Under the pieces are notes generated by a model. The model saw only the letters and a program-made list of their open reading frames with translations, searched no databases and had not been told where the DNA came from. Below are positions 16,129-25,373 of a stretch of DNA of 64,000 bases, one piece after another. Location: positions 1 through 64,000 of the forward strand of contig NZ_WUEI01000005.1 in NCBI RefSeq assembly GCF_012911025.1, given 5' to 3'. Numbering within the stretch: position 1 is the stretch's first letter; each line of letters starts with the position of its first letter. The DNA comes from Azoarcus sp. TTM-91. Lineage in GTDB: Bacteria > Pseudomonadota > Gammaproteobacteria > Burkholderiales > Rhodocyclaceae. The position numbers were made by a program, and so were the translations under genes.

Positions 16129-16923
16129 TCAGGCTGCCACGCGCAGTTGCTTCTGATACAGGAACTCCATGATGGCGGCGCGGCAGTCGCCAAACATCGG
16201 CTCATGCGCCAGCGCCAGGCGATCGCGCGGCCGCGCCAGCTTCACCTCCAGGACCTCGCCTATCGTGGCCGCCGGGCCGTTGGTCAGCATCACCACCCGG
16301 TCGGACAGCAGCACCGCCTCGTCCACGTCGTGGGTCACCATCACCATGGTGGCGCGGGTGGCGGCAAGGATCTTCATCAGCTCGTCCTGCAGGTTGGCGC
16401 GGGTCAACGCGTCCAGCGCACCGAAGGGCTCGTCCATCAGCAGGATGCGCGGCTGCATAGACAGCGCCCGGGCGATGCCGACGCGCTGTTTCATGCCGCC
16501 GGAGATCTCGTGCGGGTACTTGCTCTCCGCATGGCTGAGGCCGACCAGCGCCAACGCCTCGCGGGTGCGCGCCTTAAGCTTCGCCTTGCCTTCCTTGGCC
16601 GAGAACACCCGCTCCACCGCCAGGTAGACGTTGTCGAAACAGGTCAGCCAGGGCAACAGGGAGTGGTTCTGGAACACCACTGCCCGTTCCGGACCGGGGC
16701 CGGCAATCTCGCGGCCATCGCACAGCATCACGCCGCTGCTGGGCAGCGTGAGGCCGGCGATGAGGTTGAGCAGCGTGGATTTGCCGCAGCCTGAGTGGCC
16801 GATCAGGCTCACGCTCTCGCCCTCGTGGATATCGAGGTTGATATCGCGCAGCGCAGTGAACTTGCCCTTCTTGGTGGCGAAGGTCTGGCCGACGTTTTCG
16901 ATCTGGACGATCTTCTTGCTCAT
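16129..16923 (-). CDS. nrtD: Nitrate ABC transporter ATP-binding subunit
   Basis: A 264-residue ABC ATPase of the nitrate/sulfonate/taurine family. Walker A is GHSGCGKST (42-50), the signature is SGGMKQ (141-146), and Walker B is ILLMDEP (160-166). The gene follows nrtB by 11 bp and starts behind a GAGGAG site. It lacks the C-terminal NrtA-like domain found in cyanobacterial NrtC. It is the last gene of nrtABD and ends facing the PEP-CTERM gene. The nitrate specificity comes from the co-transcribed NrtA and from the NasR-type leader. Confidence 0.93.
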   Translation of the reverse strand: MSKKIVQIENVGQTFATKKGKFTALRDINLDIHEGESVSLIGHSGCGKSTLLNLIAGLTLPSSGVMLCDGREIAGPGPERAVVFQNHSLLPWLTCFDNVYLAVERVFSAKEGKAKLKARTREALALVGLSHAESKYPHEISGGMKQRVGIARALSMQPRILLMDEPFGALDALTRANLQDELMKILAATRATMVMVTHDVDEAVLLSDRVVMLTNGPAATIGEVLEVKLARPRDRLALAHEPMFGDCRAAIMEFLYQKQLRVAA

Positions 16924-16934
16924 GATTCTGCTCC

Positions 16935-17864
16935 TCAGCGGCCTTCGTAATTGAAGCGGCGGGCCAGCAGCATCAGCGCCTGCTCCAGCGCCAGGCCGAC
17001 AGTGCCGATGACGAAGATGGCGATGATGATGTGCTCCACCTTCAGGTTGTTCCATTCGTCCCACACCCAGAAGCCGATGCCGACGCCGCCGGTGAGCATC
17101 TCCGCTGCGACGATGACCAGCCAGGCGGTGCCGATGGAGAGCCGGATGCCGGTGAGCATGTAGGGCAGCACCGCCGGGAACAGGATCCTGGTGAATACCT
17201 TCCATTCGGACAGCTTGAGCACGCGGGCGACGTTGAGGTAGTCCTGCGGCACGCGGGTGACGCCTTGGGCGGTGTTGAGCACCATCGGCCAGATGGAGCA
17301 GATGAAGATGGTCCAGGTGGCGGCCGGGTCGGCGCGCTGGAACACCAGCAGGCCGATGGGCAGCCAGGCCAGCGGGCTCACCGGCCGCAGCAGGCTGATG
17401 ATGGGATTGAGCATGCGCGACAGGATGGCGAAACGGCCGAGCAGGAAGCCCGCCGGAATGCCGACCAGCGCGGCGATGCTGAAACCGATGCCCACCCGCT
17501 GCAGCGAGGCGAGCACATTCCAGCCTATGCCTTGGTCGTTGGGGCCTTCACGGTAGAAGGGGTCGGAAAACAGCACCACCGCCGCATCCCAGGTCTTGGC
17601 CGGGCTGGGAATGCCGCCGCCATTGAGCGTCGCCAGATGCCACAGGCCGATCAGCAGGGCCAGGCCCGCCACCGGCGGCATCACCGCCCGCAACACGGCC
17701 TGCAGTGCAGCCAGCAGGCGCTCGCCGCCTCCCGAACCCGTCGGCGCGGGCGCGGCCGTCATTACCGGTGTGCCGGCGGCGGCGGGCTTGGCACCCACCG
17801 GCCGGGCGGCGTCCGTCACCTTCCCGGCATCGCCGGCCTGATTCGTCATCGCTGCTGCGCTCAT
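16935..17864 (-). CDS. nrtB: Nitrate ABC transporter permease
   Basis: A 309-residue inner-membrane permease of the NrtB/SsuC type. After an Ala/Pro-rich N-terminal stretch of about 45 residues, six hydrophobic segments follow. The cytoplasmic EAA-like loop that contacts the ATPase reads ARVLKLSEWKVFTRILFPAVLPYMLTG. The start at 17864 has AGGAG 8-9 bases upstream. The gene lies 33 bp after nrtA and 11 bp before nrtD. The long flexible N-terminus is unusual but lies in frame with no better start near the first helix. Confidence 0.92.
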   Translation of the reverse strand: MSAAAMTNQAGDAGKVTDAARPVGAKPAAAGTPVMTAAPAPTGSGGGERLLAALQAVLRAVMPPVAGLALLIGLWHLATLNGGGIPSPAKTWDAAVVLFSDPFYREGPNDQGIGWNVLASLQRVGIGFSIAALVGIPAGFLLGRFAILSRMLNPIISLLRPVSPLAWLPIGLLVFQRADPAATWTIFICSIWPMVLNTAQGVTRVPQDYLNVARVLKLSEWKVFTRILFPAVLPYMLTGIRLSIGTAWLVIVAAEMLTGGVGIGFWVWDEWNNLKVEHIIIAIFVIGTVGLALEQALMLLARRFNYEGR

Positions 17865-17897
17865 GATGTCGTTCTCCTAATCACTACCACCGGCCGC

Positions 17898-19142
17898 TCA
17901 GGCGCGGACCTTGAAGGCGCCTGCGTATTTGGCCGGCTCCTTGCCATCCCAAACCGCGCCGTCGATCAGCCTGGACGTGCGCATTTCGCTCTTGGGCAGG
18001 GACACGCCCACAGCCGTCGCCGCCTGCTTGTAGATGTCGATGCGGTTGATTGCCCTGGCCACGCCGAGGTAGTCCGGCTCCTTGTCCAGCAGCTTCCAAC
18101 GGCGGTGCTGGGTGAGGAACCACATGCCGTCGGAGAGGTAGGGGAAGTTCACCGCGCCATCGTTGAAGAACTGCATCGGGTGGGCGTCGTCCCAGCTCTT
18201 GCCCAGGCCGTTCTCGTAGCGACCCAGCATGCGACCGAGGATCACGTCCATGTCGGTATTCACATAGGAACGCGCGGCGATGGTCTCGGCGGTGGTACGG
18301 CGGTTGGACTGGGAGGCATCGATCCAGCGCGAGGCTTCGAGGACGGCGGCGGTCAGCGCGCGGGCGCTGTTGGGGTTCTTCGCCACCCAGTCCGACGTGG
18401 TGCCGAGTACCTTCTCCGGGTGATCCGGCCACACGTCCTGGCTGGTCGCCACCGAGAAGCCGACCTTGTCGATGATGGCGCGCTGGTTCCACGGTTCGCC
18501 CACCGAGAAGCCATGCATATTGCCCACCCGCACGTTGGCCACCATCTGCGGCGGCGGCACGACGATGGTCTTGACGTCGTTGAAGGGGTGGATGTCGTGC
18601 GTCGCCAGCCAGTAGTACAGCCACATGGCGTGGGTGCCGGTGGGGAAGGTCTGGGCGAAGGTATAGGTGCCGGGCGCGCTGGCGGCCACCACCTTCTTCA
18701 GCGAGGGGCCGTCCACCGCGCCCTTGTCCTTCATCTGCTTCGCCAGCGAGATGCCCTGGCCGTTGTTGTTCAGCGTCATCAGCACCGCCATGTCCTTCTG
18801 GCTGCCGCCTATGCCCATATGCACGCCATACACCAGGCCGTAGAGCACATGGGCGGCGTCCAACTCGCCGGATACCAGCTTGTCCCGCACCGCGGCCCAG
18901 CTCGCTTCCTTGCTGGGGATGATCTTGATGCCGTACTTCTCGTCGAACTTCTGCACCGAGGCCATCACCACCGAGGCACAGTCGGTCAGGGGAATGAAGC
19001 CGACGCGGATCTCCTTCTTCTCCGGCGCATCGGAACCGGCTGCCCAGGCACCGCCAAACAGGGCGTTGCCGCCCAGGGCGGCGCTGGCCTTGATGAAATC
19101 GCGGCGGGATACAGCCGATACCAACTTGCTTTCGCTCGACAT
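17898..19142 (-). CDS. nrtA: Nitrate-binding periplasmic protein
   Basis: A 414-residue substrate-binding protein of the NrtA/CmpA family. The N-terminus carries a twin-arginine signal (SRRDFIKASAALGGNALFGG), so it is probably exported folded by Tat. The mature part begins about residue 33 with KKEIRVGFIPLTDCASVVMA, the typical first strand of the NrtA fold. The start at 19142 follows AAGGAG at six bases, and an upstream in-frame ATG at 19187 falls inside the terminator hairpin. It is the first gene of nrtABD and is expressed through a NasR-type leader and a sigma-54 promoter. Confidence 0.93.
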   Translation of the reverse strand: MSSESKLVSAVSRRDFIKASAALGGNALFGGAWAAGSDAPEKKEIRVGFIPLTDCASVVMASVQKFDEKYGIKIIPSKEASWAAVRDKLVSGELDAAHVLYGLVYGVHMGIGGSQKDMAVLMTLNNNGQGISLAKQMKDKGAVDGPSLKKVVAASAPGTYTFAQTFPTGTHAMWLYYWLATHDIHPFNDVKTIVVPPPQMVANVRVGNMHGFSVGEPWNQRAIIDKVGFSVATSQDVWPDHPEKVLGTTSDWVAKNPNSARALTAAVLEASRWIDASQSNRRTTAETIAARSYVNTDMDVILGRMLGRYENGLGKSWDDAHPMQFFNDGAVNFPYLSDGMWFLTQHRRWKLLDKEPDYLGVARAINRIDIYKQAATAVGVSLPKSEMRTSRLIDGAVWDGKEPAKYAGAFKVRA

Positions 19143-19165
19143 GCTCAACTCCTTGAATGCGGTCC

Positions 19166-19286
19166 GGAAAACGAAAACGGCGCCCATCTCCGCTCCGCGC
19201 CTCCGCGCGGGTGGGAAATGGACGCCGTTGTCCAGTGTTCGGGGTAATGCTTCAGCGAACGCCGAACCGCCGTTGGTTCAGCCTCG
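19166..19286 (-). promoter_or_regulatory. ANTAR-type antitermination leader of nrtABD
   Basis: On the minus strand, P1 (19282-19261) has an 8-bp stem GCTGAACC/GGTTCGGC and loop AACGGC. P2 (19234-19219) has stem TGGAC/GTCCA and the same loop AACGGC. The downstream arm of P2 is part of the terminator 5' arm: ACGGCGTCCATTTC (19228-19215) pairs with GAGATGGGCGCCGT (19190-19177), followed by TTTTCGTTTT. P2 and the terminator are therefore mutually exclusive. The layout matches the leader of the cobA-nas operon. Confidence 0.85.
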
Positions 19287-19296
19287 GCTTCTGTTT

Positions 19297-19312
19297 AGCA
19301 TGAGCCGTGCCA
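19297..19312 (-). promoter_or_regulatory. Sigma-54 promoter of nrtABD
   Basis: Minus-strand TGGCACGGCTCATGCT has a perfect -24 half (TGGCAC) and a near-perfect -12 half (ATGCT for TTGCT), with GG and GC 10 bp apart. The start point is expected near 19286, four bases before hairpin P1. Confidence 0.78.
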
Positions 19313-19389
19313 ACACCCTCCATCGAGCAAGATGCCTTGCCAGCGCTGGAGATCAGCGTTTTCAGGGAATTAGCGGTGTTCCGCGCAGC

Positions 19390-19435
19390 GCACTGCCGCA
19401 GTGCAACATGCGAGATAGGCGCACGTGCGCGGTGC
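19390..19435 (-). promoter_or_regulatory. Two NtrC-like enhancer sites of nrtABD
   Basis: GCACTGCCGCAGTGC (19390-19404, a nearly perfect palindrome) and GCACGTGCGCGGTGC (19421-19435) both fit GCAC-N7-GTGC. Their centres are 31 bp apart, three helical turns, and lie 86 and 117 bp from the -24 element. Confidence 0.7.
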
Positions 19436-19462
19436 GGATTTCGAGGACGACTCTTGCTGCAG

Positions 19463-19496
19463 AAAGCAAAAGGCCACCCGGATTTCAGGTGGCCAT
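19463..19496 (-). terminator. Intrinsic terminator after nasR
   Basis: Minus-strand stem GGCCACC/GGTGGCC with a 9-base loop followed by TTTTGCTTTC. It isolates nasR from the nrtABD promoter region. Confidence 0.82.
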
Positions 19497-19581
19497 TCGT
19501 TTTGGGCGTTCAGGAACAAGCTTGCCTTGATAGCGGCAGCAACTCCCATGCGGGCAGCGGTTCAACACCTCCAGTCAAAGC

Positions 19582-20877
19582 TCAGCTCGCACGTCCGCTG
19601 CGACTCCCTGGCAGGAAGTCCGCCAGCGCCAAGGTGGCCTCCGCCACTTCGACCAGACGCCGGTTCTGACTCATCGCAGTCTGCCGCAGCAGCTTGTAGG
19701 CCTGGTCTTCCGTGAGCCCCTTGTGCGCCATGAGCAAGCCCTTCGCCCGCTCGATGACCTTGCGCTCATTGAGCGCACCACGCACCGCGTTGAGCTCGTC
19801 GCTCACCGCCTGCAGCCGGCGGGATTGGGCTTGCACCATGTCGAGGATGGAGCGCTCCAGCTGTGGCCCAAAGCCATCGGCGGCAATCAGAGCCTGGGAA
19901 GCATCACCGTTGATGGGTTTATCGAAGAACACGGCGATTGAAGCCGCCGGCGTGGGCACACCGGAGGCCAGCGAATTAAGGAAAGCTCTCTGATCGTTCA
20001 GGTCGGCGAGCGCTTCGGCAGACTTGGTCGCACATAGAAACTGCAGGCTGGCAGCCAGCTTGTCCTCCACCGCCTTCATGCCATCTATGCGCCGGGTGCT
20101 GCAGTCGTACCAGACGTCGCTCAATTCCGGGTCCAGCCGCCCGCCCGCCGGCGCCGTGCAGAGCACCCGCCGCAGCCGCTCCAGCTCCGCCAGCTCGCCA
20201 CAGGCTTCCACCGTGCGCCAATAGGCCAGGATGTCGCCCTCGGTAAAGTCGGAAAAGATCTGGAAGCAGCGGTCCTGCGCTTCGATGAGGTGCAGTTGCC
20301 GCTGCTGCAGCGCAACATCGGCGCGACCGGCGGCAAAGGCAGTGGCGCCAGTGGCGCGCTCCTGCCCGGCCAGTTCCTTGCCCTGCATGAAGTTGAACAA
20401 GGCCACCAGGGCGCGGGAAATCACCGGATCGCTGGCGGTGTCGGCCGCTTCGAACACAACCGCCAGCAAGCCTGCGATCAACTCGGTGAACGCGGCCGTC
20501 GCCTGCGCAGGCGACAAGGCCAACTCGGCAATGCGCGCCCGCAACTCAGGCAGCGCATCCAGTCCATGCAGCACGTAGGCAATGCGGCTGAACAGCCTCA
20601 CACCACCACTCAAGCGACCGGAGTCGGTCTCCAGCTCGTCGAAACGGGCCCGGACTACAGCCTCCACCTCCGCGCTCTCCACCGCGCGCCGCTGCCGCTG
20701 CTCTTCGAAGCGTGCGCCAGCCGAGCCCAGGAAGATATTGGAAGCGCCCCGCTCCTTCTGCAGTAAATGCACCAGCTGGCCGATGCTGCCAACCAGCTGG
20801 CTGGTGACTCCAAGTTGGTCCAGCCCGTGGATTTCGCAGCGCTTGGCCGCGACCAGGAATTCCAGCGCAGATTTCAT
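19582..20877 (-). CDS. nasR: NIT-ANTAR nitrate/nitrite-sensing antiterminator
   Basis: A 431-residue cytoplasmic RNA-binding regulator. The N-terminal two thirds form an all-helical NIT domain (from GSIGQLVHLLQKERGASNIFLGS on), which binds nitrate or nitrite. The C-terminal 65 residues form an ANTAR domain (LNERKVIERAKGLLMAHKGLTEDQAYKLLRQTAM), which binds pairs of six-base-loop hairpins. The start at 20877 is preceded by GGGGAG. The domain order is that of Klebsiella NasR. Two matching leader RNAs sit in front of nrtABD and cobA-nas, so these are its probable targets. It is transcribed separately from nrtABD (a terminator and the nrt enhancers lie between them). Confidence 0.93.
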   Translation of the reverse strand: MKSALEFLVAAKRCEIHGLDQLGVTSQLVGSIGQLVHLLQKERGASNIFLGSAGARFEEQRQRRAVESAEVEAVVRARFDELETDSGRLSGGVRLFSRIAYVLHGLDALPELRARIAELALSPAQATAAFTELIAGLLAVVFEAADTASDPVISRALVALFNFMQGKELAGQERATGATAFAAGRADVALQQRQLHLIEAQDRCFQIFSDFTEGDILAYWRTVEACGELAELERLRRVLCTAPAGGRLDPELSDVWYDCSTRRIDGMKAVEDKLAASLQFLCATKSAEALADLNDQRAFLNSLASGVPTPAASIAVFFDKPINGDASQALIAADGFGPQLERSILDMVQAQSRRLQAVSDELNAVRGALNERKVIERAKGLLMAHKGLTEDQAYKLLRQTAMSQNRRLVEVAEATLALADFLPGSRSGRAS

Positions 20878-20953
20878 CTTCTTGCTCTCCCCATGAGGCC
20901 GGGCGAACCCGGCATCCGAGAAGCAAACATCATGCACATAGGAGAACAAGCGC

Positions 20954-21712
20954 TCAGAGGCTGCGCTGGCGGCGAGCCTCGAACAGGCAGATTCCGCTCG
21001 CCACCGATACGTTCAGGCTCTCCACGCTGCCGTGCATCGGAATCTGCGCCAGTTCATCGCAGGTTTCGCGGGTAAGCCGGCGCAAGCCGTCACCCTCCGC
21101 GCCCAACACCCAGGCCAGCGGGCCTTTCTGCTCGACCTGGTAGACGGATTTCTCTGCCTCGCCGGCCGCGCCCACCACCCAGACTCCCGCCTCCTGCATC
21201 TCGCGAAGGCTGCGGGCCAGGTTGGTCACGGTGATGTAGGGCACGGTGTCAGCCGCGCCGCTGGCAACCTTCACCGCAGTGGCGTTCAGCCCCACCGCGC
21301 GGTCCTTTGGTGCGACGACCGCATGCGCGCCAGCGGCATCCGCCACCCGCAGGCAGGCACCGAGGTTGTGCGGATCCTGCACACCATCGAGAACGAGGAT
21401 GAGCGCATCCTCATCAAGCCCGTCCAGGATGTCGGTCAGCTTCAACTCGCGCCGGGTAGCGTCGATCCGCGCCACCACCCCCTGGTGGCGTCGGGTTCCA
21501 ACCATTGCGTCCAGCCGCTCCCCTTCGCTGGGAACCAGCTTGACCCCAGCCGCTTCCGCGGCCGCGATAAATTTCTTGACTCGGGCGTCCTTGCGGTCGC
21601 CCGACAGATACACCTCGAAAACAGCCGCCGGTGCGTGCCGCAGCTTGGCGGACACCGCGTGGAAACCGTAGATCAGACGGGATGCTGCGCCTTCGGAACT
21701 CTTGTTAACCAC
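20954..21712 (-). CDS. rlmB: 23S rRNA (guanosine(2251)-2'-O)-methyltransferase
   Basis: A 252-residue SPOUT (TrmH-family) methyltransferase. The N-terminal L30e-like substrate-binding domain begins at [12 protein letters not shown]. The knotted SAM-binding domain shows [37 protein letters not shown] and [16 protein letters not shown]. It modifies G2251 in the peptidyl-transferase P-loop. Its start codon overlaps the end of rnr by eight bases (ATGGTTAA), so the two are translationally coupled, as in many proteobacteria. Confidence 0.95.
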   Translation of the reverse strand: MVNKSSEGAASRLIYGFHAVSAKLRHAPAAVFEVYLSGDRKDARVKKFIAAAEAAGVKLVPSEGERLDAMVGTRRHQGVVARIDATRRELKLTDILDGLDEDALILVLDGVQDPHNLGACLRVADAAGAHAVVAPKDRAVGLNATAVKVASGAADTVPYITVTNLARSLREMQEAGVWVVGAAGEAEKSVYQVEQKGPLAWVLGAEGDGLRRLTRETCDELAQIPMHGSVESLNVSVASGICLFEARRQRSL

Positions 21713-24700
21713 CCCGGCGTCCCTTCTTCGACTTGTTGGCCGCAGCGGGTGCCGACGCAGCCGGCTTGCTGGCAGCCTTTGTTGCCTTGGCCGGAGCCTT
21801 GGCCGGAGCCTTGGCCGGAGCCTTGGCCGGAGCCTTGGCCGGAGCCTTGGCCGGAGCCTTGGCCGGAGCCTTGGCCGGAGCCTTCTCGGCCTTGGCCGGA
21901 GCCTTCTCGGCCTTGGCCGGAGCCTTCTCGGCCTTGGCCGGAGCCTTCTCGGCCTTGGCCGGAGCCTTCTCGGCCTTGGCCGGAGCCTTCTCGGCCTTGG
22001 CCGGAGCCTTCTCGGCCTTGGCCGGAGCCTTCTCGGCCTTGGCCGGAGCCTTCTCGGCCTTGGCCGGAGCCTTCTCGGCCTTGGCCGGAGCCTTCTCGGC
22101 CACGGCCCCCCGGGCCGCCGCCTTCGTCTTCCGGGTGCCTTTCACTGCAGGCTGGCGCACGACCTCGGCCACTACCAACTCGCTGCTAACCGCTTCCGGC
22201 AGTCGCGCGACTTCCGCGGCCATCTCCTTGACAAACTCCTTATCGGAGACAGCCTCCGCGGACGTTTTTACTGTCCTCTTCGGAGTGGCCGCGGGCTTGG
22301 TGGCCGCGGGCTTGGTGGCCGCGGGCTTGGTGGCCGCGGGCTTGGTGGCCGCGGGCTTGGTGGCCGCGGGCTTGGTGGCCGCGGGCTTGGTGGCCGCGGG
22401 CTTGGTGGCCGCGGGCTTGGTGGCCGCGGGCTTGGTGGCCGCGGGCTTGGTGGCCGCGGGCTTGGTGGCCGCCTTGCCGCCCACGGCGGCGACGGCTTTC
22501 TGCGTTCCTTTTTCTTGCTGTGCCACTTCAGCTTTCTCCTGAACGAGCAAGGGACCTTCCACAAGGCGGAAGTCGATTTTCGTCGTTTGCATGTCCACAC
22601 GCATCAGCTGTATCCGCACCCGGTCGGAAAGCCTGAATTGCTTGCCAGTCCGTTGCCCCACCAGCGCGTGCCGGGTTTCGTCGTAATTGAAATAGTCGCT
22701 GCCAAGCTCCGAGATATGCACCAGACCTTCGATGAAAATGTCGTCCAGTGCCACAAAGAGCCCGAAAGGTACTGCTGCCGAGACGCTGCCGGTGAATTCC
22801 TCGCCAACGCGATCCTGCATGAAGTAGCACTTTAGCCATGCCACAACGTCGCGGGTAGCATCGTCTGCCCGCCGCTCGGTCATCGAGCAGTGCAGGCCGA
22901 TGTCTTCCCAGTCTCCCGGGCGGTATTCGGAGCGTGCCAGCACCGCCTTGATCGCGCGATGGACCAGCAGATCCGGATACCGGCGGATCGGGGAAGTGAA
23001 GTGGGTATAAGCCTCGTAGGCGAGACCGAAGTGGCCCACGTTGTCCGGGCTATAGACCGCCTGGCGCAGGGAGCGCAGCATCACCGTCTGAAGCAGTTGC
23101 GCGTCCGGCCTGTCTTTTACCTTGTCCAACAGCTTGGCGTAATCAGCGGCACGCGGCTCGTCGCCGCCCCCCAGGCCGAGGCCGAACTCAGCGAGGAAAC
23201 CACGCAGTTTCTCCAGTTTCTCGGGGGTGGGCCCTTCGTGGATGCGGTAAAGCGCGGGATGCTCGTTCTTGGCGAGAAAATCGGATGCGCAGACGTTGGC
23301 CGCCAGCATGCACTCTTCGATCAGGCGGTGGGCGTCGTTGCGGACCTCCGGCACGATGCGCTCGATCTTGCCCTTGTCATCGAAGATCATCCGCGTTTCG
23401 GTAGTCTCGAAATCGATCGCGCCGCGCTTAGCCCGCGCCTTGAGCAGCACCCGGAACAACTGGTCGAGGTTCTCCAACTGCGGCAGCAGGGCCTGGAGTT
23501 CGTCACGCACCGCCGGATCTTTCTCATACAGCGCAGCCGCAACCTTCGTATAGGTCAGACGGGCATGCGAGAAGATTACCGCTGGATAAAAGCGGTAATT
23601 CGCAACAGCGCCATTGCCGGAGATGTTCATGTCCGCGACCATTGCCAGGCGCTCGACCTGCGGGTTGAGCGAACATAGTCCGTTCGAGAGCTTCTCCGGC
23701 AGCATCGGGATCACCCGCCGCGGGAAATACACCGAGTTGCCCCGCTCGTAGGCATCCTGGTCCAGCCCCTTTCCCGCAATGACGTAGTGAGATACGTCAG
23801 CGATGGCGACGATCAGCCGATACCCGTTGCCCTGGCGCTCGCAATACACCGCATCGTCGAAGTCCTTCGCCGTTTCGCCGTCTATGGTGACCAGCGGCAG
23901 AGCGGTAAGGTCTTCCCGGCCAGCCCAATCCTTCTTGCGCACAGAGCTCGGGAGCTTACGGGTCTCAGCCAGCGCCTCCGGGCTGAAATCGAAGGGCAAT
24001 TCGTGCTTGCGCAGCGCGATCTCGATCTCCATGCCGGGGTCGGCATAGTTGCCGAGCACCTCCACGACACGCCCTATCGGTTGCGCATAGCGCGTCGGCT
24101 GCTCCACCAATTCCACGGTAACGATCTGACCGGGTTCCGGCTTCTTGCCGCCGGGCGCGATGAGGATGTCCTGCGCCAGGCGACGATTCTCCGGCACCAC
24201 CAGCAGTACGCCGTGTTCGTTCAGTACCCGCCCCACCACACGCCGGTTGGCACGCTCCAGCACTTCGACGAGTTTGCCTTCCGGCCGGCCCCGGCGATCC
24301 TGCCCGGCGATGCGCACAATGGCACGGTCGCCATGCAACACTTCCCGCATCTCCTTCGGGCCGAGGAAGACGTCCTGCCCGCCGTCGTCACGCACCAGGA
24401 AACCATAGCCATCCGGATGCCCCTCCACTCGGCCACGGATGAGATCCGCCTTGTCCGGCAGCAGATAGGCGTCACGCCGGTTGCGCAGCAACTGCCCATC
24501 CCGTTCCATAGCCCGCAGACGGCGCTCGAAATGCTCAATCTCGGAGCTGTGGATATCCAGCGCGTCGACCAACGCCAGGAAGGAAAGCGGCACCCCGCGT
24601 TCGGCCAGCACCTGTTCGACATACTCCCGGCTAGGCAAGGGATAGTCGTACTTGGCCGACTCCCGCTCGAAGAAAGGGTCCGCCCGACGAACCGGGCTCA

Positions 24701-24824
24701 TCTGGATATTGCTCTTGGGGGCGCTCTTGGCCGGCCGCCGCCGCTCTGCGGCGTGCCTGGAACGGGTGGGAGCCTGACCATGCGGTTTATTTCTATCGTT
24801 TCGCTTTTTCGTGTTTCGACTCAT
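21705..24824 (-). CDS. rnr: Ribonuclease R with an extended Lys/Ala/Pro repeat tail
   Basis: A 1039-residue processive 3'-5' exoribonuclease that degrades structured RNA. The order is an N-terminal winged-helix/basic region, cold-shock domains (about 130-280), the RNB catalytic domain with [15 protein letters not shown] (313-327, metal-binding D321, D323, D324) and [16 protein letters not shown] (608-623), and an S1 domain (about 675-755). A tail of about 270 residues follows, versus roughly 50-90 basic residues in well-known RNase R. It contains 12 KPAAT-type units, a 75-residue spacer, then 10 APAKAEK and 8 APAK units. The start at 24824 is favoured because AGAAG lies seven bases upstream; an ATG at 24830 is the alternative. 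Confidence 0.95.
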   Translation of the reverse strand: MSRNTKKRNDRNKPHGQAPTRSRHAAERRRPAKSAPKSNIQMSPVRRADPFFERESAKYDYPLPSREYVEQVLAERGVPLSFLALVDALDIHSSEIEHFERRLRAMERDGQLLRNRRDAYLLPDKADLIRGRVEGHPDGYGFLVRDDGGQDVFLGPKEMREVLHGDRAIVRIAGQDRRGRPEGKLVEVLERANRRVVGRVLNEHGVLLVVPENRRLAQDILIAPGGKKPEPGQIVTVELVEQPTRYAQPIGRVVEVLGNYADPGMEIEIALRKHELPFDFSPEALAETRKLPSSVRKKDWAGREDLTALPLVTIDGETAKDFDDAVYCERQGNGYRLIVAIADVSHYVIAGKGLDQDAYERGNSVYFPRRVIPMLPEKLSNGLCSLNPQVERLAMVADMNISGNGAVANYRFYPAVIFSHARLTYTKVAAALYEKDPAVRDELQALLPQLENLDQLFRVLLKARAKRGAIDFETTETRMIFDDKGKIERIVPEVRNDAHRLIEECMLAANVCASDFLAKNEHPALYRIHEGPTPEKLEKLRGFLAEFGLGLGGGDEPRAADYAKLLDKVKDRPDAQLLQTVMLRSLRQAVYSPDNVGHFGLAYEAYTHFTSPIRRYPDLLVHRAIKAVLARSEYRPGDWEDIGLHCSMTERRADDATRDVVAWLKCYFMQDRVGEEFTGSVSAAVPFGLFVALDDIFIEGLVHISELGSDYFNYDETRHALVGQRTGKQFRLSDRVRIQLMRVDMQTTKIDFRLVEGPLLVQEKAEVAQQEKGTQKAVAAVGGKAATKPAATKPAATKPAATKPAATKPAATKPAATKPAATKPAATKPAATKPAATKPAATKPAATPKRTVKTSAEAVSDKEFVKEMAAEVARLPEAVSSELVVAEVVRQPAVKGTRKTKAAARGAVAEKAPAKAEKAPAKAEKAPAKAEKAPAKAEKAPAKAEKAPAKAEKAPAKAEKAPAKAEKAPAKAEKAPAKAEKAPAKAPAKAPAKAPAKAPAKAPAKAPAKAPAKATKAASKPAASAPAAANKSKKGRRGG
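21785..22090 (-). repeat. 12-bp and 21-bp minisatellites in the rnr tail
   Basis: Eight perfect copies of a 12-bp unit CCTTGGCCGGAG (21785-21880) run directly into ten perfect copies of the 21-bp unit CCTTCTCGGCCTTGGCCGGAG (21881-22090). The 21-bp unit is the 12-bp unit plus nine bases. On the minus strand they encode APAK and APAKAEK. Both units are multiples of three, so copy-number change keeps the frame. Confidence 0.97.
22291..22470 (-). repeat. 15-bp minisatellite in the rnr tail
   Basis: Twelve perfect tandem copies of GCGGGCTTGGTGGCC (180 bp), encoding the pentapeptide KPAAT on the minus strand. The absence of any base difference between copies suggests recent expansion or ongoing homogenisation. 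Confidence 0.97.
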
Positions 24825-24851
24825 TGACATTCTTCTTTTCGTGCTTATAAT
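24824..24851 (+). promoter_or_regulatory. Strong sigma-70 promoter of the first tRNA-Leu
   Basis: TTGACA (24824-24829) and TATAAT (24846-24851) are perfect consensus hexamers 16 bp apart, with a GC-rich discriminator (GCGCGG) typical of stringently controlled stable-RNA promoters. The -35 overlaps the divergent rnr start codon. Confidence 0.88.
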
Positions 24852-24862
24852 GCGCGGCTCTT

Positions 24863-24947
<85 letters not shown>

Positions 24948-24957
24948 GTTTCGCAGG

Positions 24958-24984
24958 AAAGCCGCTCTTCGGAGCGGCTTTTTT
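24958..24984 (+). terminator. Intrinsic terminator after tRNA-Leu copy 1
   Basis: AAAGCCGCTC-TTCG-GAGCGGCTTTTTT: a perfect stem with a stable TTCG loop and six T. Confidence 0.93.
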
Positions 24985-25109
24985 GTTTTCCGGCCGCATT
25001 CGGTATTACCGATGCTGCGGCGCGGACAGCAGACACCATCGCTCGACCGAGCGTCGGCATCGCGCCTGCGCAGTCGAGATACGACGACGCATTTTTTTTG
25101 CTCGGCGAC

Positions 25110-25138
25110 TTCCCAACCAGCTGGAAGCCCCCTATAAT
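25110..25138 (+). promoter_or_regulatory. Sigma-70 promoter of the second tRNA-Leu
   Basis: A perfect -10 TATAAT (25133-25138) and a weak -35 TTCCCA (25110-25115) at 17 bp, about 10 bp before the mature tRNA 5' end. The upstream T8 tract (25092-25099) may act as an UP element. Confidence 0.75.
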
Positions 25139-25148
25139 CGCGGTCCTT

Positions 25149-25233
<85 letters not shown>

Positions 25234-25243
25234 GTTTCAAGCA

Positions 25244-25267
25244 AAAGCCGACCTTGAGTCGGCTTTT
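25244..25267. terminator. Intrinsic terminator after tRNA-Leu copy 2
   Basis: AAAAGCCGAC-CTTGA-GTCGGCTTTTT, flanked by A and T runs, so it could also stop read-through from purA on the other strand. Confidence 0.9.
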
Positions 25268-25336
25268 TGCATTGGACGGCCGTTTTCCACCCGAGCACAC
25301 ACCACCCACGTTCGCAACCCGGACGCGCCCGGCAAA

Positions 25337-25360
25337 GGAACCGGCCTTGCGGCCGGCTCC
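25337..25360 (-). terminator. Probable purA terminator hairpin
   Basis: A minus-strand stem GGAGCCGGCC/GGCCGGTTCC with loop GCAA, followed by only TTT, 14 bp after the purA stop. Confidence 0.5.
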
Positions 25361-25373
25361 AACGAAGCAGCAA

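Noticed and set aside
21785..22470. Regular short repeats that could look like a CRISPR array
   Set aside because: The units are contiguous without spacers and in frame with rnr; they are coding minisatellites.
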